Shown one piece after another: positions 19,639 to 28,352 of a stretch of 64,000 nucleotides of DNA (position 1 is the stretch's first letter; each line of letters starts with the position of its first letter). The notes below the pieces were generated by a model that worked only from the letters and a program-made list of their open reading frames with translations, made no database searches and was not told the DNA's origin. The DNA comes from Hyphomicrobiales bacterium. Its GTDB lineage: Bacteria > Pseudomonadota > Alphaproteobacteria > Rhizobiales > Rhizobiaceae. The stretch is taken from contig UBTA01000017.1 of NCBI GenBank assembly GCA_900468065.1, forward strand, positions 1-64,000. Direction: 5' to 3'. The translations under genes were made by a program, and so were the position numbers.

Positions 19639-20457
19639 ATGAGCGGGACAGACATGAAACTCGTGGTGGTCGGGGCGGCAGGCCGGATGGGCCAGACGCT
19701 GATCCGCACCATCAATGCCATGCCGGGCGCCACCGTCTTTGCCGCTGTCGAACGGCCGGGCTCCGCCTTCGTCGGCCGGGACGCCGGCGAGATTGCCGGG
19801 CTTGGACCGACCGGTGTCGTGATCACCGACAAGCCGCTCGAAGCCTTTGTCGAGGCCGAAGGTGTTCTCGACTTTACCGCGCCGGCATCTTCCGTGGATT
19901 TTGCCGGGCTCGCCGCGCAAGCCCGCATCGTTCATGTCATCGGTACCACCGGTTGCTCGGTGGACGACGAAGAAAAATTCAAGGCGGCCGGGCGGCATGC
20001 CCGGATCGTCAAATCCGGCAATATGAGCCTCGGCGTCAATCTTCTCGGCGTGCTGACTGAGCAGGCGGCCCGCGCGCTCGGGCCGGAAAGCTGGGATATC
20101 GAAATCCTCGAAATGCACCACAAGCACAAGGTCGATGCGCCGTCGGGCACGGCACTTTTGCTTGGTGAAGCGGCGGCCAAGGGCCGGGAGATCGGCCTTG
20201 CCGAGCATTCGGTGCGGGTGCGCGACGGCCATACCGGCGCGCGTGTTGCCGGGACCATTGGCTTTGCCACGCTGCGGGGCGGCTCCGTTATCGGCGAGCA
20301 TTCCGTCATCCTTGCCGGCGAAGGCGAGCAGGTGACGTTGTCCCACTCGGCAACCGACCGCGCGATCTTTGCGCGCGGCGCCATTACCGCGGCACTTTGG
20401 GCACGCAACCAGAAACCCGGCTTCTATTCCATGCTCGACGTGCTCGGGCTGTCCTGA
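19639..20457 (+). CDS. dapB: 4-hydroxy-tetrahydrodipicolinate reductase
   Basis: This 272-aa enzyme catalyses the NAD(P)H-dependent reduction in the lysine/meso-diaminopimelate pathway, supplying cell-wall cross-link residues. The dinucleotide loop is [14 protein letters not shown]. The substrate and catalytic segment is [18 protein letters not shown], with the catalytic His-His and Lys. GTTGCS and [11 protein letters not shown] are also conserved. The length is typical. Confidence 0.96.
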   Translation: MSGTDMKLVVVGAAGRMGQTLIRTINAMPGATVFAAVERPGSAFVGRDAGEIAGLGPTGVVITDKPLEAFVEAEGVLDFTAPASSVDFAGLAAQARIVHVIGTTGCSVDDEEKFKAAGRHARIVKSGNMSLGVNLLGVLTEQAARALGPESWDIEILEMHHKHKVDAPSGTALLLGEAAAKGREIGLAEHSVRVRDGHTGARVAGTIGFATLRGGSVIGEHSVILAGEGEQVTLSHSATDRAIFARGAITAALWARNQKPGFYSMLDVLGLS

Positions 20458-20484
20458 CCCCTAAAACTCCCCGGAGGAATTTCT

Positions 20485-21120
20485 ATGAGCGGCACCCTCG
20501 TCCTTGTGCGTCACGGCCAGAGCGACTGGAACCTGAAAAACCTGTTTACCGGCTGGAAGGACCCAGACCTGACGCCGCTTGGCATCGAAGAAGCCAATGC
20601 CGGCGGCAAGGCGCTGGCCGATTACGGTATCAAGTTCGATGTTGCCTTCACGTCGGTGCTGACGCGCGCGCAGCATACGTTGAAGCTCATCCTCGACAAT
20701 CTCGGCCAGCCCGATCTGGAAACCATCAAGAACCAGGCGCTGAACGAGCGCGACTATGGCGACCTCTCCGGCCTCAACAAGGACGATGCCCGCGCCAAGT
20801 GGGGCGAGGAGCAGGTGCATATCTGGCGCCGTTCCTATGACGTCCCGCCGCCGGGCGGCGAAAGCCTGAAGGACACCGGCGCCCGCGTCTGGCCCTATTA
20901 CATGACCGACATCCTGCCGCGCGTTCTGGCGGGCGAAAAGGTGCTGGTTGCCGCCCATGGCAATTCGCTGCGCTCGCTGCTGATGGTTCTCGACCGGCTG
21001 GACCGCGAACAGATCCTCTCAGTCAACCTCGCGACCGGCGTGCCGATGGTTTACAAGCTGAAGGCCGATTCCACCGTCGCTTCCAAGGAAGTGCTCGGCG
21101 ACATGTCCGGCGCGCATTGA
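20485..21120 (+). CDS. gpmA: 2,3-bisphosphoglycerate-dependent phosphoglycerate mutase
   Basis: This 211-aa enzyme interconverts 3- and 2-phosphoglycerate. The phosphohistidine is His10 in [10 protein letters not shown]. The rest of the site is visible as [27 protein letters not shown] and [11 protein letters not shown] (second His). The short C-terminus relative to the 250-aa E. coli enzyme is normal for alphaproteobacteria. A GGAGGAA ribosome site sits 7 nt before the ATG. A perfect hairpin follows at 21149. Confidence 0.96.
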   Translation: MSGTLVLVRHGQSDWNLKNLFTGWKDPDLTPLGIEEANAGGKALADYGIKFDVAFTSVLTRAQHTLKLILDNLGQPDLETIKNQALNERDYGDLSGLNKDDARAKWGEEQVHIWRRSYDVPPPGGESLKDTGARVWPYYMTDILPRVLAGEKVLVAAHGNSLRSLLMVLDRLDREQILSVNLATGVPMVYKLKADSTVASKEVLGDMSGAH

Positions 21121-21148
21121 GCGCATTTCGTTTCATGCAAGACGATTT

Positions 21149-21166
21149 GGGCCGCATCTGCGGCCC
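21149..21166. terminator. Palindromic hairpin between gpmA and the ada-like gene
   Basis: GGGCCGCA and TGCGGCCC form a perfect 8-bp stem with a 2-nt centre between two convergent genes. There is no clear T run, so it may work as a weak bidirectional terminator. Confidence 0.45.
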
Positions 21167-21174
21167 TTATCATG

Positions 21175-22047
21175 TCAGACCTTGCCGGCTTCCCAGCCCA
21201 GCATGGCCCGCTTGCGGGTGAGGCCCCAGTGATAGCCGGTCAAGGCACCGCTCTTGCCGAGCGCCCGATGACAGGGGACGACGAACGAGATCGGGTTGCG
21301 GCCGACAGCAGCGCCAACGGCACGCGATGCAGTGGGCTGGCCGATATCGCAGGCGATGTCGGAATAGGTCACGGCCTTGCCCATCGGGATCTTCAACAGC
21401 GATTCCCAGACACGGATCTGGAAATCGGAGCCGATCAGCACGACGCGCAACGGTTCTTCTGCGCTCCATTCCCTGGCATCGAAAATACGGGCCGCGTATC
21501 CGGCGGTGGCTGCACTGTCCTCGATAAACTGGGCATTCGGCCAGCGGCTGGCCATATCCTCGAAGCTGGCTTTTTCATCGCCGGCATCATTGAAGGCCAG
21601 GCCGGCAAGGCCGCGATCGGTGGTCATCACCAGCGCGACCCCGAAGGGGCATGGGTGGAAACCATAACGGATGGTCAGTCCGCCACCGCGCAGCTTCCAC
21701 TCACCCGGCGACATCGCCTCATGGGTGACGAACAGATCATGCAGGCGCGACGGGCCTGACAGGCCGAGTTCGAAGCTGGTTTCCAGAAGCGGCAATTCTT
21801 CCTGACGCAGCAGGCGCTTGGCGTGATCAAGCGTCACCGCCTGAAGAAACGCCTTCGGCGACAGGCCTGCCCAGCGCGTAAACGTCTTCTGCAGTTGCGT
21901 CGGCGACTGGCCAAGATCGCTGGCAATGGCGTCGAGAGACGGTTGATCGCGATAGTTCTCGGTCAGCAATTCGACGACGCGGCTGACGGTTTCGTAATCG
22001 CTGCCGTGTGGCGTGATATCGGTGGGAATCGATGTCTTGATATCCAT
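21175..22047 (-). CDS. AraC-methylguanine methyltransferase fusion, Ada-like
   Basis: This 290-aa protein joins an N-terminal AraC-type helix-turn-helix region (residues 20-100: DQPSLDAIASDLGQSPTQLQKTF) to a C-terminal O6-alkylguanine-DNA alkyltransferase domain with the suicidal Cys in FVVPCHRALG. That site takes the alkyl group from O6-methylguanine. The N-terminal zinc-cysteine domain of true Ada, which senses methyl-phosphotriesters, is absent, so classical autoinduction is not expected. It is convergent with gpmA. Confidence 0.9.
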   Translation of the reverse strand: MDIKTSIPTDITPHGSDYETVSRVVELLTENYRDQPSLDAIASDLGQSPTQLQKTFTRWAGLSPKAFLQAVTLDHAKRLLRQEELPLLETSFELGLSGPSRLHDLFVTHEAMSPGEWKLRGGGLTIRYGFHPCPFGVALVMTTDRGLAGLAFNDAGDEKASFEDMASRWPNAQFIEDSAATAGYAARIFDAREWSAEEPLRVVLIGSDFQIRVWESLLKIPMGKAVTYSDIACDIGQPTASRAVGAAVGRNPISFVVPCHRALGKSGALTGYHWGLTRKRAMLGWEAGKV

Positions 22048-22111
22048 GAACGTATCTCCTTGAGACCAGAGATAATCATTCGGAGTGGTCCATCGCCACC
22101 CGATTCTTGAT

Positions 22112-22609
22112 CTATCGGCGTTTCACCGTGGCCAAGGCACCGGAAAAGGCGGCGGCGAAGGTTTCGCGGTCGTCGCGGTTGAGGAAAGAGCCGATATCGG
22201 TCGTCCGCTGCCGGTCGCTCAGCTGCATCGAGACGATACCGATTTCCTGATGGCGGGAAATGTTGAACCGCGCCCAGAATGGATTGAACCGGTGCTCGGT
22301 CATCCGGCCGGCCGGGGTGAACTTGCGCACGGAGACATCGGTGCGGGAAACGCGGATTTCCTCGCGGGCGCGGGCGGAGCGATAGTTCAGCCAGAAGGCG
22401 CCGAACAGCAGCAGGAAATCCAGCCCGAAGAAAAAGACGATCGGCCAGGCGCCGATGACGACGAAAACGAAGATATGGACGAGGCTCATCAGGGCGGCGA
22501 TGAACAGGAAGACCTTGAAGCCCCTGATCCCAAGCGAACGGTAGGGCGTCAACTCGGCGGCGAAAACCGGCTGCTCCTCACTCCATATCTCGGCGTTGCC
22601 ATCGTTCAT
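22112..22609 (-). CDS. DUF2244 membrane protein
   Basis: This 165-aa protein fits the DUF2244 family, integral membrane proteins common in alphaproteobacteria. Two adjacent membrane helices lie at residues 33-75 (FKVFLFIAALMSLVHIFVFVV, IVFFFGLDFLLLFGAFW). A cytosolic beta-rich domain follows with RVSRTDVSVRKFTPAG and FNPFWARFNISRH, and the end FAAAFSGALATVKR resembles the family C-terminus. Function is unknown. It is divergent from nth and shares a 22-nt promoter interval, so the two may use overlapping promoters. Confidence 0.8.
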   Translation of the reverse strand: MNDGNAEIWSEEQPVFAAELTPYRSLGIRGFKVFLFIAALMSLVHIFVFVVIGAWPIVFFFGLDFLLLFGAFWLNYRSARAREEIRVSRTDVSVRKFTPAGRMTEHRFNPFWARFNISRHQEIGIVSMQLSDRQRTTDIGSFLNRDDRETFAAAFSGALATVKRR

Positions 22610-22631
22610 GGCGAATGACTATAGATGCATC

Positions 22632-23396
22632 ATGAAAAACGTGAAGCCAAAATCAGCAGTCAAGCCGGCGAAAGCGAAAACCGCGACAACCGGCCGCGCC
22701 AGGACAAAGCCGAAAACGATCTACAGCAAGGCAGAGATCGAGGAGATTTTCCGCCGCTTCTCGATCCAGCGCCCGGAGCCGAAGGGCGAACTGGAGCATG
22801 TCAATCCGTTCACGCTGCTGGTTGCGGTGGCACTGTCGGCGCAGGCGACGGACGCGGGGGTCAACAAGGCGACGCGGGCGCTTTTCGCCGCTGCCGACAC
22901 GCCGGAAAAGATGGTTGAACTCGGCGAAGAGAAGGTTCGCGAGTATATCAAGACTATCGGGCTTTACCGCAACAAGGCGAAGAACGTCATCGCGCTCAGC
23001 GAAAAACTGATCGCCGAATTCGGCGGCGAGGTCCCGCGTACCCGCGAGGAACTGATCACCCTGCCCGGCGTTGGCCGCAAGACCGCCAATGTGGTGCTGT
23101 CGATGGCCTTCGGGCAGGCGACCATGGCGGTCGATACGCATATTTTCCGCATCGCCAACCGGCTCTGTCTGGCACCGGGAAAGACCCCGGACGAGATCGA
23201 ACACCAGCTGATGCAGATCATTCCCGATCACTATCTCTACCATGCCCATCACTGGCTGATCCTGCACGGGCGCTATTGCTGCAAGGCGCGCAAACCGGAA
23301 TGTCAGCGTTGCGTCATTGCCGATATCTGCAAGGCAGCGGAGAAGACCAGCGAGATGCCGGCACCGCTGGTTGAGCTGCCGGCGCAGATCATTTGA
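22632..23396 (+). CDS. nth: Endonuclease III
   Basis: This is a 254-aa DNA glycosylase/AP lyase of base excision repair that removes oxidised pyrimidines. The helix-hairpin-helix LPGVGRKTANVV contains the catalytic Lys, and VDTHIFRIANRL supplies the catalytic Asp. The C-terminal 4Fe-4S cluster is C-x6-C-x2-C-x5-C in CKARKPECQRCVIADIC. A Lys-rich N-terminal extension of about 35 residues is usual in rhizobia. The start at 22632 is chosen over upstream ATGs that would overlap the divergent gene. Its last 8 nt overlap the convergent TetR gene. Confidence 0.95.
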   Translation: MKNVKPKSAVKPAKAKTATTGRARTKPKTIYSKAEIEEIFRRFSIQRPEPKGELEHVNPFTLLVAVALSAQATDAGVNKATRALFAAADTPEKMVELGEEKVREYIKTIGLYRNKAKNVIALSEKLIAEFGGEVPRTREELITLPGVGRKTANVVLSMAFGQATMAVDTHIFRIANRLCLAPGKTPDEIEHQLMQIIPDHYLYHAHHWLILHGRYCCKARKPECQRCVIADICKAAEKTSEMPAPLVELPAQII

Positions 23397-23967
23397 TGGA
23401 AATGCCGTCGATCAGGGCGGCGATGGCATTTTCGTAATCGTCGCGCTTCGCCCCTGCCTCGATCGCCAGTGCTGCACGATCGAAGGATGCGGACAAAAGC
23501 TGGGCTAATGCGTCCAGCAACGCGGGGTCCTTGCCGGTTGCTGCAAACAGATCTGCGAGGCCAACCTTCAAGCTACCTTCCGCATGCTCAACATCCATGT
23601 CCTGCAGGCTGTGAATACCGAGGATGGCGGGGCCTTCAAGCAGAAGAAGCCGTGTGCGGCCGGGCACAGCCATTGCATCGAAATAGCCGTGTGCGCCGTC
23701 AAGCAAAGCGTCGCGCGCGTTGGGAGATCCGGCAGCTTTAGCCTCGATCTCAACGCCCACCTGCCGTGCCTCCTCTGCGACGATGGCTGCAAACAGCGCC
23801 TTCTTGTCCTCGAAGTGATGATAGAGCGCGCCGCGCGTCACGCCGGCGGCACTGGCGATCTCCGGGGTCGCCGTGTCGGCATAGCCTTTTTCGACGAAGA
23901 GCGCGCGTGCGGCCGCCATCAGGGCAAGGCGCATGCTTTCGGTCCGTTCCTTATTACTGCGTCGCAT
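23389..23967 (-). CDS. TetR family transcriptional regulator
   Basis: This is a 192-aa repressor with an N-terminal TetR helix-turn-helix (residues 10-55; TPEIASAAGVTRGALYHHFEDKKALF is the recognition region) and a ligand-binding helical body. It is transcribed away from a VOC-fold protein gene; two palindromic sites lie between them (23979-23999 and 24011-24025), the obvious operators. The divergent layout suggests it represses the VOC gene and itself in response to a small toxic molecule. Confidence 0.9.
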   Translation of the reverse strand: MRRSNKERTESMRLALMAAARALFVEKGYADTATPEIASAAGVTRGALYHHFEDKKALFAAIVAEEARQVGVEIEAKAAGSPNARDALLDGAHGYFDAMAVPGRTRLLLLEGPAILGIHSLQDMDVEHAEGSLKVGLADLFAATGKDPALLDALAQLLSASFDRAALAIEAGAKRDDYENAIAALIDGISIK

Positions 23968-23978
23968 TTTCCACCTTT

Positions 23979-23999
23979 ACATACAATCTGAATGTATGT
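23979..23999. promoter_or_regulatory. Palindromic operator 1 for the TetR protein
   Basis: ACATACA and TGTATGT arms are separated by 7 nt, an almost perfect 21-bp dyad, placed 12 bp upstream of the tetR start codon. Such dyads are typical TetR-family operators. Confidence 0.7.
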
Positions 24000-24010
24000 T
24001 AATTACAAAA

Positions 24011-24025
24011 CATACAGACTGTATG
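24011..24025. promoter_or_regulatory. Palindromic operator 2 for the TetR protein
   Basis: CATACAG-A-CTGTATG is a perfect 15-bp dyad sharing the CATACA half-site with operator 1. It lies 25 bp before the VOC gene ATG, where it would block that promoter. Confidence 0.7.
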
Positions 24026-24049
24026 ATAATTTAACGCGGAGGAAAAGAG

Positions 24050-24475
24050 ATGAAAATCACCAGCTATTATCCCGTCATCATGACCGGCGATGTTCACGGC
24101 ACGGCAGAGTTTTATATCCGGCATTTCGGCTTCGAATCGCTGTTTACGGTGGACTGGTACATGCACCTGCAGTCGATCGACAACGAGCATGTGACACTGG
24201 CCATTCTCGATGGCAGCCACGAAACGATTCCGGAAAGCGCGCGCGGCGCAGTGTCCGGGCTTCTGCTCAATTTCGAAGTTGAAAACCCGGATGCCGTTTA
24301 TGCGGAGTTCCAGGCGGCAGGCCTGCCGATCCTTCTAACTTTGCGCGATGAAGATTTCGGCCAGCGGCATTTCATCACCGCTGATCCGAACGGCGTACTG
24401 ATCGACGTCATCAAGCCGATCCCACCAACGGAGGAATTTGCGGCGCAGTACACTGCGTCCGTGCTGCCGGCCTGA
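24050..24475 (+). CDS. VOC superfamily (glyoxalase/bleomycin-resistance-like) protein
   Basis: This 141-aa protein has the paired beta-alpha-beta-beta-beta modules of the vicinal oxygen chelate fold: [23 protein letters not shown] in the first half and [19 protein letters not shown] in the second, with the usual terminal Asp/Glu metal position. Members include glyoxalases, dioxygenases and antibiotic-binding proteins. Its expression is probably controlled by the divergent TetR gene through two dyads. A GCGGAGGAAAA ribosome site precedes the ATG. The actual ligand is unknown. Confidence 0.85.
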   Translation: MKITSYYPVIMTGDVHGTAEFYIRHFGFESLFTVDWYMHLQSIDNEHVTLAILDGSHETIPESARGAVSGLLLNFEVENPDAVYAEFQAAGLPILLTLRDEDFGQRHFITADPNGVLIDVIKPIPPTEEFAAQYTASVLPA

Positions 24476-24481
24476 TCACGC

Positions 24482-25756
24482 TCAGGTGGTAACCGGTCTG
24501 CGCTCTGTTAGCGAATAGAGGAGTGCCGAGACCGGTAGTGCTAAGCCGAGCATCGAGGCGGCCCACCAGCCGCCTTGCGCATAAAGCCAGCCGCCGAGCG
24601 CGGAGCCGATGGCGCCACCGGCAAAGAACGTCGCCATGTAAAGTCCATTCAGGCGGCTGCGATATTCGGCGCCGAGCACGAAGATGGCGCGCTGGCCAAG
24701 CACCAGATTGGTGGTGACGCCGAAATCCAGCAGGATCGCAGCAAAGGTGAGAAGGCCCAGCGCCCACATCGACCCGGCCGGCGCGATATGGGTGATGAGG
24801 AAGGCGGCCGCGACAGAGAGCATCGACAGGCGCGTTGCCGGAAAACTCCAGCCTTTGTCGGCAAGACGCCCGCTAATGGGCGCGGCGATGGCGCCGGCGG
24901 CACCGGCCAGTGCGAACAACGCGATCTGCCCCTGCGACAGGCCGAATTCCGGCCCCGACAAAAGCAGCGGCGTTGTCGTCCAGAACAGGCTGAAGGCAGC
25001 GAACATGAAGGCGTGATAGAGCGACCGGCGCCGCAGGATCGGCGTGGTTGCGACCAACCTGCCCATCGAAGCCAGAAGTGCGCCATAGCTCAATCCCGTC
25101 TGCGGAACACGCGGTGGCAGCGCGCGGGCGAGAACCACGGCCAGAACGACCAGAACCCCGGCGGAAATGAAGAAGACCATATGCCAGGGCAGGAACTCGG
25201 CAATGAAGCTCGAGGCTGGACGCGCCAGCATGATACCGACCATCAGGCCGCTCATGACATTGCCGACGGCCTGGCCGCGATGCGCCTCCGGTGCCATATG
25301 CGCCGCATAGGGCACGATGATCTGGATGGCGACGGAGCCGAGCCCAATGAAGAAGGCTGAGGCCAAAAACGGCAGCGGCGTCGAGGCAAGGCCTGCCCCG
25401 ACCACGGCCACCGTTCCGAGCGCCATGACCGAGAGGATCAGCTTGCGGTTTTCGAAGAGATCGCCCAGCGGCACGATCAGCAGAAGACCAAGGCCATAAC
25501 CAATCTGCGTCAGCGTCACGATCAAACCCGCAGCCCCTGGAGACAGCCCCAGCGACGCGCTGATCGGGCCGATCAGCGGCTGCGCGTAATAAAGGTTGGC
25601 CGCGATCAGGCCGCAAGCAGCGGCCAGAAGGAACATCATCGATGATGACATGGCCTTGGGTTCTATGCCCCCTGATTCGAAGGCCACCGCTTCGACAGTC
25701 CCTGATTCGATCATGGATTCGGGGGCAATGTCAGCCCGGCTTGCAATACTGGTCAC
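24482..25756 (-). CDS. MFS transporter, drug/metabolite efflux type
   Basis: This is a 424-aa inner-membrane transporter with 12 predicted helices, starting at AMSSSMMFLLAAACGLIAANL. The cytosolic loop after helix 2 reads PLGDLFENRKLILS, the MFS G-x-x-x-D-x-x-x-R/K-x signature. Homology is to the YgaY/NepI-like sub-group of efflux permeases. The GTG at 25756 was picked for its GGAGA site; ATGs at 25714 and further in are alternatives. It starts 53 nt after the stop of the upstream tetR gene and is likely to be in its operon. Confidence 0.85.
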   Translation of the reverse strand: MTSIASRADIAPESMIESGTVEAVAFESGGIEPKAMSSSMMFLLAAACGLIAANLYYAQPLIGPISASLGLSPGAAGLIVTLTQIGYGLGLLLIVPLGDLFENRKLILSVMALGTVAVVGAGLASTPLPFLASAFFIGLGSVAIQIIVPYAAHMAPEAHRGQAVGNVMSGLMVGIMLARPASSFIAEFLPWHMVFFISAGVLVVLAVVLARALPPRVPQTGLSYGALLASMGRLVATTPILRRRSLYHAFMFAAFSLFWTTTPLLLSGPEFGLSQGQIALFALAGAAGAIAAPISGRLADKGWSFPATRLSMLSVAAAFLITHIAPAGSMWALGLLTFAAILLDFGVTTNLVLGQRAIFVLGAEYRSRLNGLYMATFFAGGAIGSALGGWLYAQGGWWAASMLGLALPVSALLYSLTERRPVTT

Positions 25757-25808
25757 GGTCGTCTCCAAATCCAAGTCTCGAGATCCAGGTCTCAAGACAT
25801 CACAGTGT

Positions 25809-26429
25809 TTAGTCGAGCAGTTTCATCGCCACATCGGCGACCGCCATCATCTCAGCGCGGTTGCTGCCGGTTTTCCCGACTATGCGCATACCCTGCAGCA
25901 GGCAGAGCAGCGCGCGTGCGGTATCGGCTGCATCGATGTTCGTGGAAACCGACCCATCCGAATGGCCGAGCAGAATGCAGTCCTTCATGACAGCTTCATT
26001 GGTTGCGTGCGCGACATCGACGCGCTCCGCGGCAACCGGATCGGAGGCGGCCAGTTCCGCTGCCGTCGCAATGACGAGGCAGCCGCGTTGGCCAAGTTCG
26101 CCGTGGGCTGCCTCGGCATAAAACTGCAGGGCAGCCCGGATCTTGTCGCGACCGAGCGGAAAGGGCGCAATCGCCGCCTTGAGCTTCCTGCTGCGCAAAA
26201 CGCGGTAGCGATCGAAAGCCGCAAGCAGAACGCCGCGCTTGTCCTTGAAGGCCTTGTAGATGCTGCCCGCCGTCAACTGCATCGCATCCGAAAGATCGCT
26301 GATGGACGTCCCGTGATAACCGCGAACCGAAAAAATATCGATGGCGCGCTCCAGGGCAACATCGGTATCGAACGCCCGGGGGCGGCCGCGCGGGCGTTGG
26401 TCCTGTGGTGTTTCGGCTGTGGTTTCCAT
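25809..26429 (-). CDS. TetR family transcriptional regulator
   Basis: This 206-aa regulator has the DNA-binding segment GRPRAFDTDVALERAIDIF followed by TSISDLSDAMQLTAGSIYKAF. The C-terminal domain is of the TetR_C_16/YjdC kind, with a CLVIATAAEL segment. An ATG at 26438 is in frame but lies inside the operator; the ATG at 26429 is taken. It is co-directional with, and upstream of, the MFS gene, which it probably represses together with itself. Confidence 0.88.
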   Translation of the reverse strand: METTAETPQDQRPRGRPRAFDTDVALERAIDIFSVRGYHGTSISDLSDAMQLTAGSIYKAFKDKRGVLLAAFDRYRVLRSRKLKAAIAPFPLGRDKIRAALQFYAEAAHGELGQRGCLVIATAAELAASDPVAAERVDVAHATNEAVMKDCILLGHSDGSVSTNIDAADTARALLCLLQGMRIVGKTGSNRAEMMAVADVAMKLLD

Positions 26430-26436
26430 GCATACC

Positions 26437-26462
26437 ATATAGGAAATGATCGTTTCCTATAT
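26437..26462. promoter_or_regulatory. Palindromic operator at the tetR-MFS operon
   Basis: ATATAGGAAA and TTTCCTATAT are exact 10-bp inverted arms around a 6-bp centre, touching the start of the tetR gene. The position fits autorepression of the tetR-MFS transcript. Confidence 0.72.
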
Positions 26463-26569
26463 CAAGTAAAATTTACGTGTGACCGCTCTTTTTCGCTTTC
26501 CTCTTCCAAACTGCCGGAAATCCGCTATTACCGGACACCGACTGACACAAACATTCCAGGCGGTTCCGG

Positions 26570-27562
26570 ATGACAAAATTCGACGTGCTCACGATCGGCA
26601 ATGCGATTGTGGATATCATTGCGCGCTGCGACGACGCATTCCTTGTCCACAATGGTATCATCAAGAGCGCGATGAACCTGATCGATGCGGACAGGGCAGA
26701 GCTGCTCTATTCGCGCATGGGGCCGGCACTGGAAGCGTCGGGCGGCAGCGCCGGCAATACGGCGGCGGGCATTGCCAACCTGGGCGGCCGGGCGGCCTAT
26801 TTCGGCAAGGTGGCCAACGACCAGCTGGGCGAAATCTTCACCCATGACATCCGTGCCCAAGGCGTGCATTTCGAGACCAAGCCGCTCGACGATCTTCCGC
26901 CGACCGCCCGCTCGATGATTTTCGTCACCGAGGACGGCGAACGCTCGATGAACACCTATCTCGGCGCCTGCGTCGAGCTTGGCCCGGACGATGTGGAACC
27001 GTCCGTGGTCGCGGACGCTGCGGTTACCTATTTCGAGGGTTATCTGTGGGATCCACCGCTGGCCAAGGATGCGATCCGCGAATGCGCACGCATTGCCCAT
27101 GAGAACGGCCGCGAAGTGGCGATGACGCTGTCCGACAGCTTCTGCGTCCACCGCTACCGGGCGGAATTCCTCGAGCTGATGCGCTCCGGCACCGTCGATA
27201 TCGTCTTTGCCAACCGCGCCGAGGCCCTGGCCCTCTACGAGACGGAGGATTTCGAGCAGGCGCTGTCGATGATCTCCAAGGATTGCAAGCTGGCCGCTGT
27301 GACGTTGAGCGAGGAAGGTTCGATCGTCATCAAGGGCGACGAGCGGGTCAAGATCGAGGCAACAACCGTTAACCGCGTTGTTGATACAACGGGTGCGGGC
27401 GACCTCTACGCCGCCGGCTTCCTGCATGGTTATACGACGGGTCGGACATTGGCCGATTGCGGCAAGCTCGGCAGCCTTGCGGCCGGCATCGTCATCGAAC
27501 AGGTCGGCCCACGCCCGATGATCTCGCTCTCAGCAGCAGCAAAGGAAGCCGGTCTGCTCTGA
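26570..27562 (+). CDS. PfkB-family sugar/adenosine kinase
   Basis: This is a 330-aa ribokinase-like enzyme. The N-terminal sugar/nucleoside site contains GNAIVDIIARCDDAFL and the glycine stretch SGGSAGNTAAGIANLGG. The C-terminal PfkB signature 2, DTTGAGDLYAAGFLHGY, has the catalytic Asp and anion hole. Rhizobial homologues are annotated adenosine kinase, and the overall length and the FVTEDGERSMNTYLG segment agree, but ribokinase or fructokinase activity cannot be excluded. It is a single gene with its own promoter region. Confidence 0.88.
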   Translation: MTKFDVLTIGNAIVDIIARCDDAFLVHNGIIKSAMNLIDADRAELLYSRMGPALEASGGSAGNTAAGIANLGGRAAYFGKVANDQLGEIFTHDIRAQGVHFETKPLDDLPPTARSMIFVTEDGERSMNTYLGACVELGPDDVEPSVVADAAVTYFEGYLWDPPLAKDAIRECARIAHENGREVAMTLSDSFCVHRYRAEFLELMRSGTVDIVFANRAEALALYETEDFEQALSMISKDCKLAAVTLSEEGSIVIKGDERVKIEATTVNRVVDTTGAGDLYAAGFLHGYTTGRTLADCGKLGSLAAGIVIEQVGPRPMISLSAAAKEAGLL

Positions 27563-27615
27563 CCGGCTCTTCTCGTCAAAAACCTATATCGACGTAATCC
27601 TGTTTGGGCGGGGCC

Positions 27616-28167
27616 TCACTTGAAGGCTTCGCCCGGATAGGCCCCCCAGATTTCCCCCTGTGAAATCCAGCCATCGGTTCCTTGCGCTTCGGCGCGGCAC
27701 CACTCGCCGTTGCACTCGCCGACATGGACGACGACGCCCGGCTCAATGCGTGCGACGATGGCGCCGCCCGATTGCGGATCGCGCCGCATGTTTACGAAGA
27801 CGCCCTCGCCCTTGCCGCGCATCCAGGGTGCAGCAACGGCGGTCCGGTCGCCCGAGAGCAGCGCCTGATTGACCCAGCCTTCCGTGCCGTCGGCATCGCG
27901 GATCTTGCGCCAGTTGTCATATTCCTGGGTCACTTCAACCGGCACGCCCGACTTGAGGTAACGCCAGGCAACGGCATAATCGACGCTGGGGCCAACGCGC
28001 AGGTTGACGCTCTTGGATTTCAGGCTGACGAAGCGCGGCAACGGCAGCCCGCTTGCCCCCTTGGCCGCCTGGGCAAAAGCCGGCACTGCCTCGATCGCGA
28101 CGAGCGACAGGGTAACTGCGGTGGCGAAAGCGAGCCTGGAAAGGAACTGACGCATGACGAAATCCAT
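27616..28167 (-). CDS. Secreted SH3-domain protein
   Basis: This 183-aa protein has a signal peptide (residues 5-36, RLAFATAVTLSLVAIEAVPAFAQ) and two bacterial SH3-like repeats: LKSKSVNLRVGPSVDYAVAW and GVFVNMRRDPQSGGAIVARI, each with the WxxI/V-DGxxGWVxxxLL type of ending. Such periplasmic proteins bind peptidoglycan or assist hydrolases. No catalytic domain is present. It is convergent with the PfkB kinase gene. Confidence 0.85.
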   Translation of the reverse strand: MDFVMRQFLSRLAFATAVTLSLVAIEAVPAFAQAAKGASGLPLPRFVSLKSKSVNLRVGPSVDYAVAWRYLKSGVPVEVTQEYDNWRKIRDADGTEGWVNQALLSGDRTAVAAPWMRGKGEGVFVNMRRDPQSGGAIVARIEPGVVVHVGECNGEWCRAEAQGTDGWISQGEIWGAYPGEAFK

Positions 28168-28352
28168 TTTCCAAAAAGATTCAGAAGCTTGCAGCTAAAT
28201 CTCTGACCGACCCCATCGAAGACACGCAAATCGTCCGGGAACATCTCGAGTTTTGTTTGTCTTCCCCACCGGGTCTGGTAGAAAATGAAACTGCAGGGAG
28301 AACGATCACTCATCTTGGTTAAAAACCCGTCAACAAGGCGAAGCAGGCAGCA

